A stretch of DNA of 64,000 nucleotides from positions 3,596,001 through 3,660,000 of the forward strand of contig CM074133.1 of assembly GCA_037178625.1 (NCBI GenBank), read 5' to 3'. The translations under genes and the position numbers were made by a program. The notes beneath the pieces were generated by a model. The model did no database searches and was not told the DNA's origin. It saw only the letters and a list, made by a program, of their open reading frames with translations. Each line of letters opens with the position of its first letter. The stretch's first letter is position 1. Positions 1 through 10,998 of this stretch are shown in pieces. The DNA comes from Skeletonema tropicum (Eukaryota; Bacillariophyta; Thalassiosirophyceae; Thalassiosirales; Thalassiosiraceae).

Positions 1-39
1 CGCCAGTTTGGAGGGACGGATAAGGGACGCCTCGCAACC

Positions 40-780
40 ATGACCGATCACTCATTGGTTTGTGGCATCTCCTTGATCACTATGTCACCCGATGGTTCGT
101 TCGAATTAACTCATGGCACCCTCCCCTTTTACGATCCAGAGGGCGACCAGTTCGTGGGAAACTTAAGCACACGGGCTACTAAGGATCAACCAGCGGTGGC
201 ACCTGTCAATATTTGCAACCTCTTCTACACTGTCGTGGATAAGAAGGATTGGGATGATGATAGCGAGTTTCCATTCGGTCCGCCATTCTTGGGGAATAAA
301 TTTCCTTGTTTGGCTTCTCATCTAGATGGGGGAAAGACGTACGTTATTGTTGCAGCTAATATCGGTTTTATTACTGGTTGGGGAGCGAAGTTTGTCGTCA
401 CGGGGAAGTTGTCTGATGATGTTACTCAGTTTCTGACGACCATTCATCCTTTGGCACCAAAGTGGAAGAAGTTAGTCTCAAACCACAAGAAGGTGTTGGG
501 GGAGGCGGTTCTTGCTAACTTGAAGGAGTTGGCCTCTGTTCTTCCCACTCTTCCGTCCAACGTCACGGTGGAATCCCACCCCTTTTATGCGTGGTCCTTT
601 CTTAGCCCCGCAGATCAGCAGAGGTATGAGGATGCGTGTACTCGAAACACTGATAACTTGGCGCCTTTTTTGGTCCCTACTAATCCTTTGGGGGGAACCA
701 TCACCTTGGGAGGAGCAGTAGGCATAAAGCAGTTCTCCGCCCGTTCGGAGGGACGGATAAGGGGCGCCTCGCCACCATGA
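40..780 (+). CDS. Hypothetical protein, first copy of a tandem duplication
   Basis: An open frame of 246 codons starts at the ATG at 40. I do not recognise the product: no catalytic motif, signal peptide or membrane segment is evident. The sequence leading into the start (about 5-40) recurs at about 742-778, where a second, decayed copy begins, so this is the upstream member of a tandem duplication with a unit of about 740 bp. The last 20 or so codons run into the leader of the second copy, so the true C-terminus may have been replaced by repeat read-through. A tyrosine recombinase lies 3.4 kb downstream on the same strand, and the frame may be a transposon-associated (gag-like) gene. That link is inference only. 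Confidence 0.4.
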   Translation: MTDHSLVCGISLITMSPDGSFELTHGTLPFYDPEGDQFVGNLSTRATKDQPAVAPVNICNLFYTVVDKKDWDDDSEFPFGPPFLGNKFPCLASHLDGGKTYVIVAANIGFITGWGAKFVVTGKLSDDVTQFLTTIHPLAPKWKKLVSNHKKVLGEAVLANLKELASVLPTLPSNVTVESHPFYAWSFLSPADQQRYEDACTRNTDNLAPFLVPTNPLGGTITLGGAVGIKQFSARSEGRIRGASPP

Positions 781-1173
781 CTGATTATTCATTGATTTGC
801 TTTGTGGCATCTCCTTGATCACTATGTTATCCGACGGTTCGCTCGAATTAACTCATGGCACCCTCCCCTTTTACGATCCGGAGGGCGACCAGTTCGTGGG
901 AAACTTAAGCACACGGGCTAAAAAGGATCAACCAGCGGTGGCACCTGTCAATATTTGCAACCTCTTCTACGTTGGGATGATGATAGCGAGTTTCCATTGG
1001 GTTCGCCGTTCTTGGGGAATAAATTTCCTTGTTTGGCTTCTCATCTCGATGGGGGAAAGATGTACGTTATTGTTGCAGCTAATATCGGTTTTATTACTGG
1101 TTGGGGAGCGGAGTTTGTCGTCACGGGGAAGTTGTCTGATGATGTTACTGAGTTTCTGCCAACATCGGCCTAA
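745..1173 (+). pseudogene. Second, decayed copy of the tandem hypothetical gene
   Basis: This stretch repeats the leader and first half of the gene at 40-780 with high identity, but its frame is broken. The codons after its first ATG carry a small insertion and reach a stop. A deletion of about 20 bases near 970, where the first copy encodes TVVDKKDWDD, shifts the frame again. The match stops near 1155 and is replaced by short GGCC-containing repeats. It is a truncated duplicate. Confidence 0.55.
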
Positions 1174-1256
1174 ATGGCCCCAATATCTCGGCATTTATAT
1201 GTCAACATCGGCCTAAACGGCCCCAGTATCTCGGCACTATGGCCCCAGTCTCGGCA
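1160..1256. repeat. Short tandem repeat, about 43-bp spacing
   Basis: A 34-bp motif (beginning CAACATCGGCCTAAA and ending ATCTCGGCA) occurs at 1160-1193 and 1203-1236 with two differences, followed by a partial third copy at 1239-1256. It truncates the end of the duplicated gene fragment. Confidence 0.6.
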
Positions 1257-1260
1257 CGTT

Positions 1261-4178
1261 CTAATGAACAGTCTGCACTCTCTCGGCCTGGTTTGGCCAT
1301 CAATCTATCTCGACTACCTGCCAAGAGGGCAATATTACGGGTCGTGATATCGATGATTAAGTTGAGGTGTCTTTTTGGATTTTCGACCATAACAATTATC
1401 ATGGACGGTGTTTTTCGTTGACAAGTGTTTTTTGCGAGGGCGGCCGAGTTGTGGTTATATCGAACGGAATTGGTGGTCTCATTGTTATGGTTTGTTACCC
1501 CCTCTGGAAAAAATTGGATTGGGATTTGGAGCTCGACCCCTAAAAATCATTCATCTGAAAATCAATCGTCAAAAACATCTATCATCTGAAATAAATCAGT
1601 GGCCTTATGGCAATACATATCACGGTCGCAAGACCAATCGTCCATCGAGTTAATTCTCAGCAATTCATTCGCTCTGCTCCATTTAGTTGACTGGCCTGAC
1701 GTGGGCTAGTCTTCTATCGTTCTCCCTCTGTGGGACTTTTCTCCGCCCCCTCGGGGGATTTTACTCTATCCATCCTCTTCGGTCTTTTATCTGGTTCTCG
1801 ATTCATTGCTCGGCAATTAATTCGACATGATTTTAGTGTCTCTATGGGCAATTCTTCTATCTATCCCTCTTTGGACTTCACTCAATGCGGGGCAAGTCAT
1901 CTATCTGCACCTCTGGAAACATGACCTTATCATCAGGGCATCATTCCTTTGGCTCTCTTCAGCACTTATCCGCACGCTGGAACGGATCAGAGGCCTGGCA
2001 CTTTTACTTTATCCCATGACTCCCTGGGAGTTATATCTCGCTCTTTGACGGGCCTATCTATTTCTCGGTTGTTCAGCGCTCAGCGTCTCCTCTAGATCTT
2101 CAATCCACTCTCATCGAATTCAGACTCTTTATCCTCCCCTCCCGGGGTGGTCTCTCTTTGTCTTGCGATTATCCATACCACAATCGGCCCATGGTGAGGT
2201 GCCATTTGCCGCAAACTTCGCAGTAAAATCTTCCTTCCAGACGGCGACGATATTTTACTCTCCCTCATCATCTTCACTCTCATACATTTTCGGGTGTGTG
2301 AGGCGTTGAACCAGGGCGTCCCTGCTGGGATCTCTCTCTGAGTCTGTGGTCGTATGTACCTTGCTAGGGCTAGGGCACCTCGGTCTCTCTCAGGATCCCT
2401 CCCGGCAGCTCTGCTTCTCACCTTCTGGGCCTCTAACCATATCCCAGTTCAGGGATTGGCTGAACTTTCTGTCGTCTTGTACGACCTCTTTATATCACCT
2501 GGTCTCTTTATCAACCACAGACGATAGTCTCGATAATTCCCTCTTGGCTAATGTCAAACTAGGGTTGGGACAGTTCATTGAATTCTTCTGCGGTCAAGTG
2601 CTCGTTCAGCACTGCAATCTTGGCTGGGGTGACCCTGTACTTGTATAGCCTCTTGGCCCACCACAGCTTCCGCTTGCACCTGCATATGGGAGTGGAACCG
2701 ATGATATCGGGGTAAGCGACAGCTGTACCTTGGGCGCATCATTGGCGCTTGCGGATTAAATACAACCCCCGATTGTAGGAAGGATATCTTCATCTCGGCG
2801 CCTTTATCGGCACCATCCGACATTGCACACGCAATACTTATTCTCGCATCATTCAGCCAGCAAGCTATGTTTACGTCTACATATGATCGGGTTCCATGAT
2901 GGCTTTGTTTTTCTCGCATCATTCGGCATTTATTGTCTACTCGCAACTCGATTGCATGGGAAGGAAACTTCTCCCTCTCTTCATCTCGTTCTTCATCGGA
3001 CCTATCAACTTATTCGCTGTACAATTCACATTGGGTGGAGTACAGTATCGCACTCTCTGCTTCGCTTCGCTCCTGCCTTTCTGGTGGTGGGCTCTTGCCA
3101 CAATTGTCTCTATTCTTCAATCCCTATCTCGCTCGTTGTCTCGCGTTCCGGCCTTGACATTTGTATTCTCTTCGGAGACTTTCCTCTTCCCTCTGCGTAC
3201 AGCTCTCTCGCGGCTCTACCGCCTCCTGGCGCATTCAACACAATCCGCTGGATCCTCTCTGCTCGACTTGACCAACTCCAAGTCATTCCCCTAATCAATA
3301 GTACTGGGTCATCCGTGCTTGTGATGTTTCTCCGCTATATTTGTCCCGACACTCTCTTGTCATCACAATTCCTCACACCTCTCTCGACTGTCGACTCCAA
3401 GTGTTTCAATGTAGTCGTCATTCCCACTCTTAACGCCCTCCACATACTGTGATCGCAGGTGGATCGATTCTCAATCACACATCCCCCTGTTTGTACGAGC
3501 CACAACAGCTCCCTTCTTTTTTCGCTCACATTCTCAGTCCCAACTGCCAATCGTTGAAACCGGTTTGGCGTTGTTCGGCATGTCAAACGTACATATTTCT
3601 CTTCCACTTTGATCACTCGATCGCACACAGCGCACGTGTTATCTCTCATCATTTATATTTGTCTCTCCTCCGACGAGTGGGGGCCTTTAGCTACACTATA
3701 TTCTCTCAGCATTGGGTTCAAATTGGTTGCACTTTTCTGTTCTGGTGTCTCTCCTGCGAATTGGAAGAACTAGTTCAAGGGTTGTTTCAAGAAACAACTC
3801 TTCGCGACTAGCATCGTAAATATTTGGACCCTTTTCGGTGGGATGTCTCTTTAGAGTCGTCAAACACCACGCGATTCGTCCCGAGTCAGGAATTCCGGTC
3901 GGTACTCCACATGGCTGTTCGTATATAGATATAGGTGTACTGTTGGATCCGCATTGAACAGGCCATTGCAGCGTCTATTGAGTTTATGTTCATCCCGTGA
4001 GGAAAATCTGACCTTTCTCGACACAGTCTCTTGGGATAAGGTGATACGTTTGATGATTTGATGAGGCCTCTTTATCAGCCGAGGAAGCCCTACTATTGGA
4101 CTCACACAGCCAAAGAATGGATAGTGGTTTCGGAACCCGCGCAGCTCTTCTGTCATCATCCATCTTCCCCTAGTAGTC
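1261..4178. other. CT-rich non-coding stretch upstream of the recombinase
   Basis: About 2.9 kb rich in CT/CTC runs on the plus strand. Several frames stay open for 70-200 codons here, but their translations are Ser/Leu/Arg-rich, overlap on both strands and show no domain. I take this as compositional openness and see no supported gene. It may be the internal or leader part of the element that carries the tyrosine recombinase. Confidence 0.5.
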
Positions 4179-5543
4179 TTGATCCAACCTTTCTGGCATG
4201 GAGCGACGAAATTTGGGTGTGTTTTCTATCATAATCATCCGGATCCGGATCTCATCCGCATCAATGTTTTCGAGTTTTCAGCCAGGTCAAGAGCGTCTCT
4301 CCGTCATTACAGAGACATTATCGACAGGGCAACTATTGAAAGGGAAACTCGTCGATCCACTGCGTCTAAACCGCATCGTACTCGAAAATCCAGGATCATT
4401 CACTACCTGAAGTTTTGTGAAATGGTCGATGTTAAGGATCCATGCATGGAATCGGCCCCTCTTGAGGCTCGCCATCTCCTCCTTGCATGTTATACCGTCC
4501 ATCTTATCCAAGGCAATACCATCAAGTCTATTCGCATCAAGCACGCTACCCTTCGCGGATATCTCTCTGCTGCGATCGGTCTTCACAGTAATAGAAATCT
4601 ACCTGACCCAACGGACCCAATCTTCGTGAAGGAGGACTTGGTCACTCCTCTTCTGCAAGCTGTCAAGTCATACGAATCTGTCAAGAATCGGAAAGAGACG
4701 ATTAACGACTCTATGCTAGCCAATATGTTGAAGTTAGTCCGTCTCCAGCAACCTCATTCGTTAGAGTCCTCTATACTGGATTGGATTTTGCTTGGCCGCT
4801 TCACGGGGGCACGTCGCAGTGAGTGGTGTCAGGACGGTCCAGGCATCGAAATGACCGAACCCACAATTGCTCAGGACACACCTCAACCAAAGGCATTTAT
4901 AGGGGAGGATTTTCGATTCTTTGATAAGTCTGGCCATCGCATTTATAATTTGACTCCGGCTCACGTTACTGTGGTGGACGGAGTCAAGATTTGTTGGCGT
5001 TTTCAAACGAACAAGGACAATGGCCAAGTTATTCCTTACAAACGAGATTATGAACGTCCTTCAGTTTGTCCGGTTCTAGCAGCATTTCGTATTGCGCTTC
5101 GAGCGTTTGCTCTCAACGTCTCTGCTTCTATCCCATTAGCAGTGTACGCAGACCCTTCCTCTCCTACGGGTTATGCCCTTATCAGGGCTTCACAAGTGGC
5201 GAAATTCATTCGGGGTTCCGCTCAAACAACCTTCAACCTTAGTCCTACCGACAAATCTCTCCTTAACTGGACGTGTCATTCTATTCGTGTCACGGCAGCG
5301 AATATTCTTCACAGGGCCAATATGTCCGATTCCTACATCCAAACCCGCCTTCGCTGGAAAGGCAACACATTCCTGATGTATCTCCGCAATTCATTCTACT
5401 CGGCAGATCAACATACTGCTGCAATGCAGATATCTAATATCAATCTCCCTCCTCTGCCTACTACGGACGGCAAACGCTATCGAGATCCCGAACCTCATGA
5501 GCTGGCTTATACCAAACACTCTGCTCTAACCCGAGCGGAATGA
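4179..5543 (+). CDS. Tyrosine recombinase of a Crypton/DIRS-like element
   Basis: The intact 454-aa frame has the tyrosine recombinase signature in order. The first catalytic Arg is in TGARRSEW (residues 209-216, Arg213), followed by a probable beta-hairpin Lys near 279 (QTNKD), the HxxR box CHSIR (His367, Arg370), RW at 392-393 and a candidate nucleophile Tyr401 in FLMYLRN. Residues 60-165 are helical and basic, as expected of a core-binding domain. Such enzymes cut and rejoin DNA through a 3'-phosphotyrosine bond and move Crypton DNA transposons and DIRS-type retroelements. No reverse transcriptase is visible nearby, which favours a Crypton-like element or a domesticated integrase. The first 30-40 residues before the core-binding region are less convincing, and the real start may be downstream or on an upstream exon. 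All catalytic positions are present. Confidence 0.72.
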   Translation: MIQPFWHGATKFGCVFYHNHPDPDLIRINVFEFSARSRASLRHYRDIIDRATIERETRRSTASKPHRTRKSRIIHYLKFCEMVDVKDPCMESAPLEARHLLLACYTVHLIQGNTIKSIRIKHATLRGYLSAAIGLHSNRNLPDPTDPIFVKEDLVTPLLQAVKSYESVKNRKETINDSMLANMLKLVRLQQPHSLESSILDWILLGRFTGARRSEWCQDGPGIEMTEPTIAQDTPQPKAFIGEDFRFFDKSGHRIYNLTPAHVTVVDGVKICWRFQTNKDNGQVIPYKRDYERPSVCPVLAAFRIALRAFALNVSASIPLAVYADPSSPTGYALIRASQVAKFIRGSAQTTFNLSPTDKSLLNWTCHSIRVTAANILHRANMSDSYIQTRLRWKGNTFLMYLRNSFYSADQHTAAMQISNINLPPLPTTDGKRYRDPEPHELAYTKHSALTRAE

Positions 5544-5678
5544 GGTGCGCTTCTTTTTTTACACCATGTTCCTCTGTGTGGTCATTTCACGCCTATTCCC
5601 TACGTTCATTCGTCGTCTTTGTGTTGACACGAAGTATTCGACATTCTTCACACCTCGTGTCATCACATCTCTCATGGT

Positions 5679-5869
5679 GGCTGACACTGCCGAATTTACT
5701 TCGGCTTTCGAGGCTGGGTCCAAACTTAGAGTAGTTTGTACCTGATTACTAGAGACATCTTTGCATACACATAACGTAGTCTGCAATAAGCAGCTCTAGT
5801 ACCTCTTTTTCTAGCGTGACAGACCACACAGGAGGACCAAGGCGCGACGCCGGTTTTCCGCAGGAAAAT
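5679..5869. repeat. 191-bp direct repeat, copy 1
   Basis: This begins 135 bp after the recombinase stop. It is repeated almost exactly at 6083-6272, with one T missing from a run. The two copies are separated by 213 bp of unrelated sequence. The repeats may mark the 3' boundary of the recombinase element. Confidence 0.85.
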
Positions 5870-6082
5870 CACAGGTAGACTTGGCCCGCACGAAATCGGA
5901 TCTCGTCACACCTGTCTTTCTCCTTCTCTTTCTTCCGGCTTCTCGCATCGCTCTGGTCGTTAGGGACAGACAGAAGGGATGTTGAGAGAGAGAGAACAGC
6001 CATGGACATTGTTCATCAAGCACCAATATCGTGTAGAACAATCCTATAGCTGTTCATCTTTTTTTTCCCACCCACCCGACCC

Positions 6083-6272
6083 GGCTGACACTGCCGAATT
6101 TACTTCGGCTTTCGAGGCTGGGTCCAAACTTAGAGTAGTTTGTACCTGATTACTAGAGACATCTTTGCATACACATAACGTAGTCTGCAATAAGCAGCTC
6201 TAGTACCTCTTTTTCTAGCGTGACAGACCACACAGGAGGACCAAGGCGCGACGCCGGTTTCCGCAGGAAAAT
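6083..6272. repeat. 191-bp direct repeat, copy 2
   Basis: Second copy of the repeat at 5679-5869. It runs directly into the G-rich/GAACGACA repeat at 6271. Confidence 0.85.
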
Positions 6273-6450
6273 TCTAAAAACGGGGGGGGCAAGGGGTCAA
6301 ATCAAGCCAATCAAAGAAAGAGTCGATCGAAAATGCCCGTGAAGGCCAAAGGACACGCCAAAGGGCCCGGACAGAACGACAGAACGACAGAACGACAGAA
6401 CGACAGAACGACCGACCGACCGAACGACTTAGCTCCTCTCATTATTTAGA
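6271..6450. repeat. G-tract plus GAACGACA microsatellite, copy 1
   Basis: The unit starts ATTCTAAAAACGGGGGGGG, contains GAACGACA/GACCGACC octamer repeats near 6371-6425, and ends CTCATTATTTAGA. The same arrangement recurs at 6535-6698 with fewer octamers, so the difference is in microsatellite length. Confidence 0.8.
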
Positions 6451-6534
6451 CAGCGAGGCTAGCCGCTGCGCGGGTTTTCGTGTCCCCCCCTGAACAATCA
6501 AATCTAAGCCAATCAAAGAAAGAGTCAATCGAAA

Positions 6535-6698
6535 ATTCTAAAAACGGGGGGGGCAAGGGGTCAAATCAAGCCAATCAAAGAAAGAGTCGATCGAAAATGC
6601 CCGTGAAGGCCAAAGGACACGCCAAAGGGCCCGGACAGAACGACAGAACGACAGAACGACCGACCGACCGAACGACTTAGCTCCTCTCATTATTTAGA
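6535..6698. repeat. G-tract plus GAACGACA microsatellite, copy 2
   Basis: Second copy of the 6271-6450 unit with a shorter GAACGACA array. Open frames across it only reflect the octamer repeat. Confidence 0.8.
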
Positions 6699-8734
6699 TG
6701 CGTGAAGATACTCGGAAACTACATGAAATTTGTAGTTCAATGGTGTTTCGACCTCGGGTTATAGCCTGTTGCATCATTGAACACTATCACACCAAAGAGT
6801 TTGCTACTCTTAGTTCCCTAGAGTAAGTATGCAGATATGGCCAATTTTGGTGAGGAAGGAAACTGATTAGGCTGAGGCCAATATTGTGAGTATAAACTAT
6901 AGATTTATTATTTTCCGATAGAAGAAGACATGCTTAATCGATTGTAAAAGAGAGCGGAGCGTCAAATTGCTCCGATAACATGCTAAACGCTCCTGCCAAT
7001 ATAGTGATTTTTTGGACGCCAATGATTAAGTACTATATAGCATTCAGCCGGAAATTCAACTCAAGTTGCACGCCTGTGTTGTACTGAGATCCCACGTAGC
7101 TCTTGTGTAGAGGAGTTGAATTTGTGCGAAAAGGTTTTTGAAAAGGTCCCAAATAGCACCTTTTCACCCACATTTTTTAGCTTTTCGTGCATGTGCCGAG
7201 TTGCATTTTCATTTTGGGTTGAATTTTTTGAGTTGAATATTCAACTCGAAGGTGCTAGTTCCTACGCAGACTGAATACGCTAGAAGATCCTGCATGCCGC
7301 CGTTCTCACGTGCCTCAGTACATAAGTGAGACGAATGAGCAAGTACTGCCAAGAACAACAATAATAATCTAATGCATTTACTATTTCTACTCTTCCTACA
7401 CCTGCTTGCACTCTCTGGTTCAGGATTGAGGCTTTCATGGCCAACTAATTCCTCATCTGCTTGCACCTTCTTTTGTAAACTTGTGCATCAGAAATGCTTG
7501 CAATATATACATTCATATTACACTATACAACCTTCTCTGCTGACAAAGAGCCTCAAGCCGGCTCAAATAGAGTTTTCTCTATGTGCCATTGTCGATGTTT
7601 TTCATAGTACATGCTGATTGTTGTGTGTGGACAGATTTTGGACGGAGATGTGCCCTCTTTCATTAGCGACAAAGCAACATGCATACGCGAACGACGCAGC
7701 CACCAACGACCACAAAAACCCATCCTGTGACGGAGCAGATCAGTATGAACGATTATATGAGTAAATATACTGCGAGAAGAGACGGTAGCTTCACCCAACG
7801 TATCTTATATGGTTGATGTCGAGCGACGTCAAAAAGCATCATCACGTGTTGAGTGTTTATTCGAGATCGACAGCGCTTGAAAAGGTACCATATTGGCGGC
7901 AACATCACACATGTTCTCCGTGTATTTTGGTTCGGTTGCATGTCAATCGTCTATGGTGTAGCAGCAGTCGACGTGAGAGTTGTGGTGCCAGCACACAAAA
8001 AGTGATGTCTGTGCATTATTTGCGTAAAGACGGTGGTTACACGAGACAGCCTTTTGTTAGTAATTTTTTTTGGCTCCCGCCACGCCTCTCTGGTAAAAAA
8101 AGAATGTGACAAAATCAAGTGTGTCTGGATACTCGTATTCTTGCCGCTGTAGCTACATAATAAAGGACCCAAAGAATGATAGGCTAGAATGAGTAACCAA
8201 CGATTTCAGCATTTTTTATACTGATAGCCAGAATCTCTTGAGGAAGTATATTCGAATACAATTATTAATTAGTTGACCAGTACATAACTAGTAGATAAAG
8301 CGCAAGCATCGTTCCAAAACAGCCTATTTCAGCTGGTAAATAGAGTGATTCTATGTATGACGCATGCGTATATGAGCACCTATGCAGCTGTTGTAATGCG
8401 AGTATGGTGCATATGATGACTCCCAGAGGCTTAATCGAAAGGTAATAACATGTACTATCAACTTATGGCCGGTGCAGGTAGGTAGAGGGTCGATGTTGAG
8501 TGTATTGAGTCGCTAGTTTCAGTCGATGTGTGTTTTGTGCGTAGAAAGCGAGCAAATATTTTTGGTGCGATTTTCTGAGTGGTGCGATTTTTTGAGCAGG
8601 CACCAGACAACCCGACCGCAGGCCGACGGCATAATATCTAGTAGGACGTCATAGTAATACAATCTACAATCTATCATCATCTCGTGATCATCTGCACAGC
8701 AGCACGGTGTACCCATTTTACAGCGGTGGTTCAA
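6699..8734. other. Intergenic DNA before the MYND cluster
   Basis: About 2 kb without a supportable gene. The only structure seen is a perfect 18-bp palindrome centred near 7239 (GAGTTGAATATTCAACTC), with related ATTCAACTC/GAGTTGAAT pieces near 7052 and 7113, possibly a remnant of an inverted-repeat element. Some promoter for the gene at 8735 presumably lies at the right edge, but I could not identify an element. Confidence 0.4.
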
Positions 8735-9631
8735 ATGAATGAAGATAATGATGTTGTGGCGGTAGACACATCAAGTTGTGCTTCCTGCGGCATCGCAGAA
8801 GTTGATGACATCAAACTGAAAAAGTGCACTGCTTGCGATCTCGTTAAATTCTGCAGTGATGCGTGTCAGAAGAATCATAAATCAGAGCACGAAGAAGCGT
8901 GCCGAAATCGAGCGGCCGAATTGCGTGATGAATTATTGTTCAAACAACCGGACAGCACACACCGTGGGGACTGCCCCATCTGCTGTTTACCTATGCCGCT
9001 TGATATAACAAAATCCGCCATAAATCCTTGTTGCAGTAAAGTGATTTGCAAGGGGTGCATTTATGCTGATTTTGCGAGGATGGGGGATGGAGTGCTTAAA
9101 CACTCGTGCGCATTCTGTCGAGAGCCTTCGCTTGTCACAGAAGAGCAAAATCATAAACAAAAGATGAAAAGAATTGAGGCAAACAATCCAGTTGCATTGC
9201 GCCGAGAGGGAAATGACGAATACACTAAAGGAAATTATAGTGGGGCATTTGAGTATTGGACAAAGGCTGCTGAAGTGGGAGATGCGGATGCACATTATAG
9301 ACTGGCAGGATTGTATCAAGATGGGGAAGGTGTTGAGCAGGATAAGGGGAAGGCAATGTACCATGCAGAAGAGGCCGCTATTGGCGGTCATCCCTCTGCT
9401 AGATGCTTTCTTGCAGGCTGTGAATATGAAGACGGCAATTTTTACAGAGCAGTAAAACATTTGATCATCGCTGCCAAACAGGGAGATGATCATTCAATGA
9501 AGGCACTGATGGAAGAATTTAGGAATGGACTAGTTAGCAAAAAGGACCTTGCTGCTGCTCTCCGTGCACACCAGGCTGCCGTAGATGCAACCAAGAGCCC
9601 GCACAGGAAGATTGCCGACGACTGCTTGTGA
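8735..9631 (+). CDS. MYND-RING-Sel1 protein, copy 1
   Basis: Single-exon gene, 298 aa. The ATG at 8735 is chosen because paralogs start with the matching M(S/N)EDN sequence; an in-frame ATG at 8684 would add 17 unrelated residues. Residues 15-56 form a MYND zinc finger (CxxC, CxxC, FCxxxC, HxxxC). Residues 80-128 form a RING-like finger (CPIC, CC, CxxC, CAFC). Residues 153-255 contain Sel1/TPR-like repeats (GNYSGAFEYWTKAAEVGDAD; LYQDGEGVEQDKGKAMYHAE). MYND fingers bind short proline-rich peptides, RING fingers often recruit E2 enzymes, and Sel1 repeats are protein-interaction scaffolds. A substrate adaptor or ubiquitin-ligase-like scaffold is therefore plausible but unproven. It is the first of ten paralogs and its flanks are not part of the tandem unit seen at copies 3-6. 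Confidence 0.85.
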   Translation: MNEDNDVVAVDTSSCASCGIAEVDDIKLKKCTACDLVKFCSDACQKNHKSEHEEACRNRAAELRDELLFKQPDSTHRGDCPICCLPMPLDITKSAINPCCSKVICKGCIYADFARMGDGVLKHSCAFCREPSLVTEEQNHKQKMKRIEANNPVALRREGNDEYTKGNYSGAFEYWTKAAEVGDADAHYRLAGLYQDGEGVEQDKGKAMYHAEEAAIGGHPSARCFLAGCEYEDGNFYRAVKHLIIAAKQGDDHSMKALMEEFRNGLVSKKDLAAALRAHQAAVDATKSPHRKIADDCL

Positions 9632-9840
9632 TAGGGGGGAAGATAATGCCTTTTACGTTATGGAGGTAATAAGCTTTGTAACCATAATGATAGAATTACA
9701 CAACAGACAGAGATACTCTTATTCGACCTCGAATGGATAATCATTTGTGTCTGGGATCGATCAAACGCAGCACTTCGAAAATGAAAGTATAATTATATCG
9801 TGTTTGCTGCAGTTATTCACAATCATTCCACTCAATTACA

Positions 9841-10998
9841 TTAATCATATTCAAGAGTCAGCGCAGCCGGAAAGTTGTGCACATCTCCACTCTCCTTCGT
9901 CGTTCCATCTCCATCCAGTTCTCTTCGTCGGTACACTGCATACGCAAGCGTACGTGTCGTATCCTCACTCGTATTCCCCTGTCCACGATGTATTGTTCGA
10001 TAGTCAAAGAGCAGTATGTTACCTTTGTTTAGCATTGGCACCAATTCATCATTCTCTTCATCACCAAGAAGAAAGGCTGTTGGACCCAGTTCCTCATTCA
10101 AATCAATCAATGGTACAAAACAGTCTATGAATCCAGGATCAGGTCCATCTTTATGCCAATTTTGAGACTCGCTGCCTGGCTTGTTGATGAGAAAGCCAGA
10201 TGCAGCGACGTAGCTGATGCGGTCATTATTGTTGAAATCATCATCAGTATTGGTATTGTCTTCATCTTCTCTTGACCACAACGCCTCCAAGACATGTGGA
10301 ACAATCTCATCCATCGCCATGTGTAATTCTGTAACCCCCTCTGTCTCCATGGTTGTCAACGGTGCACCGATTCTTCCGCTTCCAACTTCTTGATTTTCTC
10401 CATTGTCATTACCATTACTGCTGCCATCATCACTATCGCCTCCAAGCCAAGGAAGAGGAACATCATACCGCAATCCTCCCTCATCTCTACATATTATTTC
10501 AGCAAATCGATATGGTCCATCTTCTATCCCATTTGGATCCACTCCCCGATTCGATATTCTGTTCTGCATATCGTCAAGACGTGATGAGGCTGATTCATTC
10601 GCTTTCTCGATTGTTTGTGTCGAGATGAGTCCGTCAGAGTTGTTGCTGTTTGTGGATGGCGATGAAGTGAGAGCGACCACGCCATATCTTGTGAGAGTGT
10701 CTGCTGCTTGTATTGACCACTCGTCGTTATTGATATCCCTCCAGTTTGATGGGAGAGTCACTGATATAGTTTCTGTATCGATCTGTGTTGCAGTTGTAGC
10801 TGCTAGTCTGCTCAGTAATTGTTGCGTCGGTGCTCCAACATGATTGTTATTGTGCCAAGCTCGAGCAGCTCCACATGATGAGCGAATGCATGACGTTGAC
10901 GTTGACGATGGCAGCACGAAAGAATGACAATAGCGTCGAGCTGTCAATACATTTATTAGTAGTGCTGCCAGTGACCGGATGCACCACCTTATCGTCAT
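9841..10998 (-). CDS. Phytanoyl-CoA dioxygenase-like 2-oxoglutarate/Fe(II) oxygenase
   Basis: Single-exon minus-strand gene, 385 aa. The C-terminal half has the iron-binding facial triad of the PhyH fold: His282-x-Asp284 in NWHKDGPD and His337 in TIHRGQGN. Arg349 (TRTLAYAVYRRR) is the likely 2-oxoglutarate contact. The N-terminus (about residues 1-45) is hydrophobic and then Ser/Thr-rich, with CHSFVLPSS resembling the Phe-containing cleavage motif of diatom plastid presequences, so targeting to the plastid or secretory system is possible. Low-complexity Asn/Asp stretches at 186-205 and 245-260 are insertions. Family members hydroxylate lipids or small metabolites; the substrate here cannot be read from sequence. 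It is divergently oriented to MYND copy 2, 623 bp away. Confidence 0.8.
   Translation of the reverse strand: MTIRWCIRSLAALLINVLTARRYCHSFVLPSSTSTSCIRSSCGAARAWHNNNHVGAPTQQLLSRLAATTATQIDTETISVTLPSNWRDINNDEWSIQAADTLTRYGVVALTSSPSTNSNNSDGLISTQTIEKANESASSRLDDMQNRISNRGVDPNGIEDGPYRFAEIICRDEGGLRYDVPLPWLGGDSDDGSSNGNDNGENQEVGSGRIGAPLTTMETEGVTELHMAMDEIVPHVLEALWSREDEDNTNTDDDFNNNDRISYVAASGFLINKPGSESQNWHKDGPDPGFIDCFVPLIDLNEELGPTAFLLGDEENDELVPMLNKGNILLFDYRTIHRGQGNTSEDTTRTLAYAVYRRRELDGDGTTKESGDVHNFPAALTLEYD

Noticed and set aside
1400..3811. Several plus-strand open frames of 70-209 codons
   Set aside because: They overlap each other on both strands, are Ser/Leu/Arg-rich because of CT-rich DNA, and contain no recognisable motif.
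6371..6675. GAACGACA octamer runs considered as a CRISPR array
   Set aside because: No unique spacers; simple microsatellite.
8987..9493. 168-codon minus-strand frame over MYND copy 1
   Set aside because: Antisense shadow of the conserved gene; similar shadows occur over every paralog.
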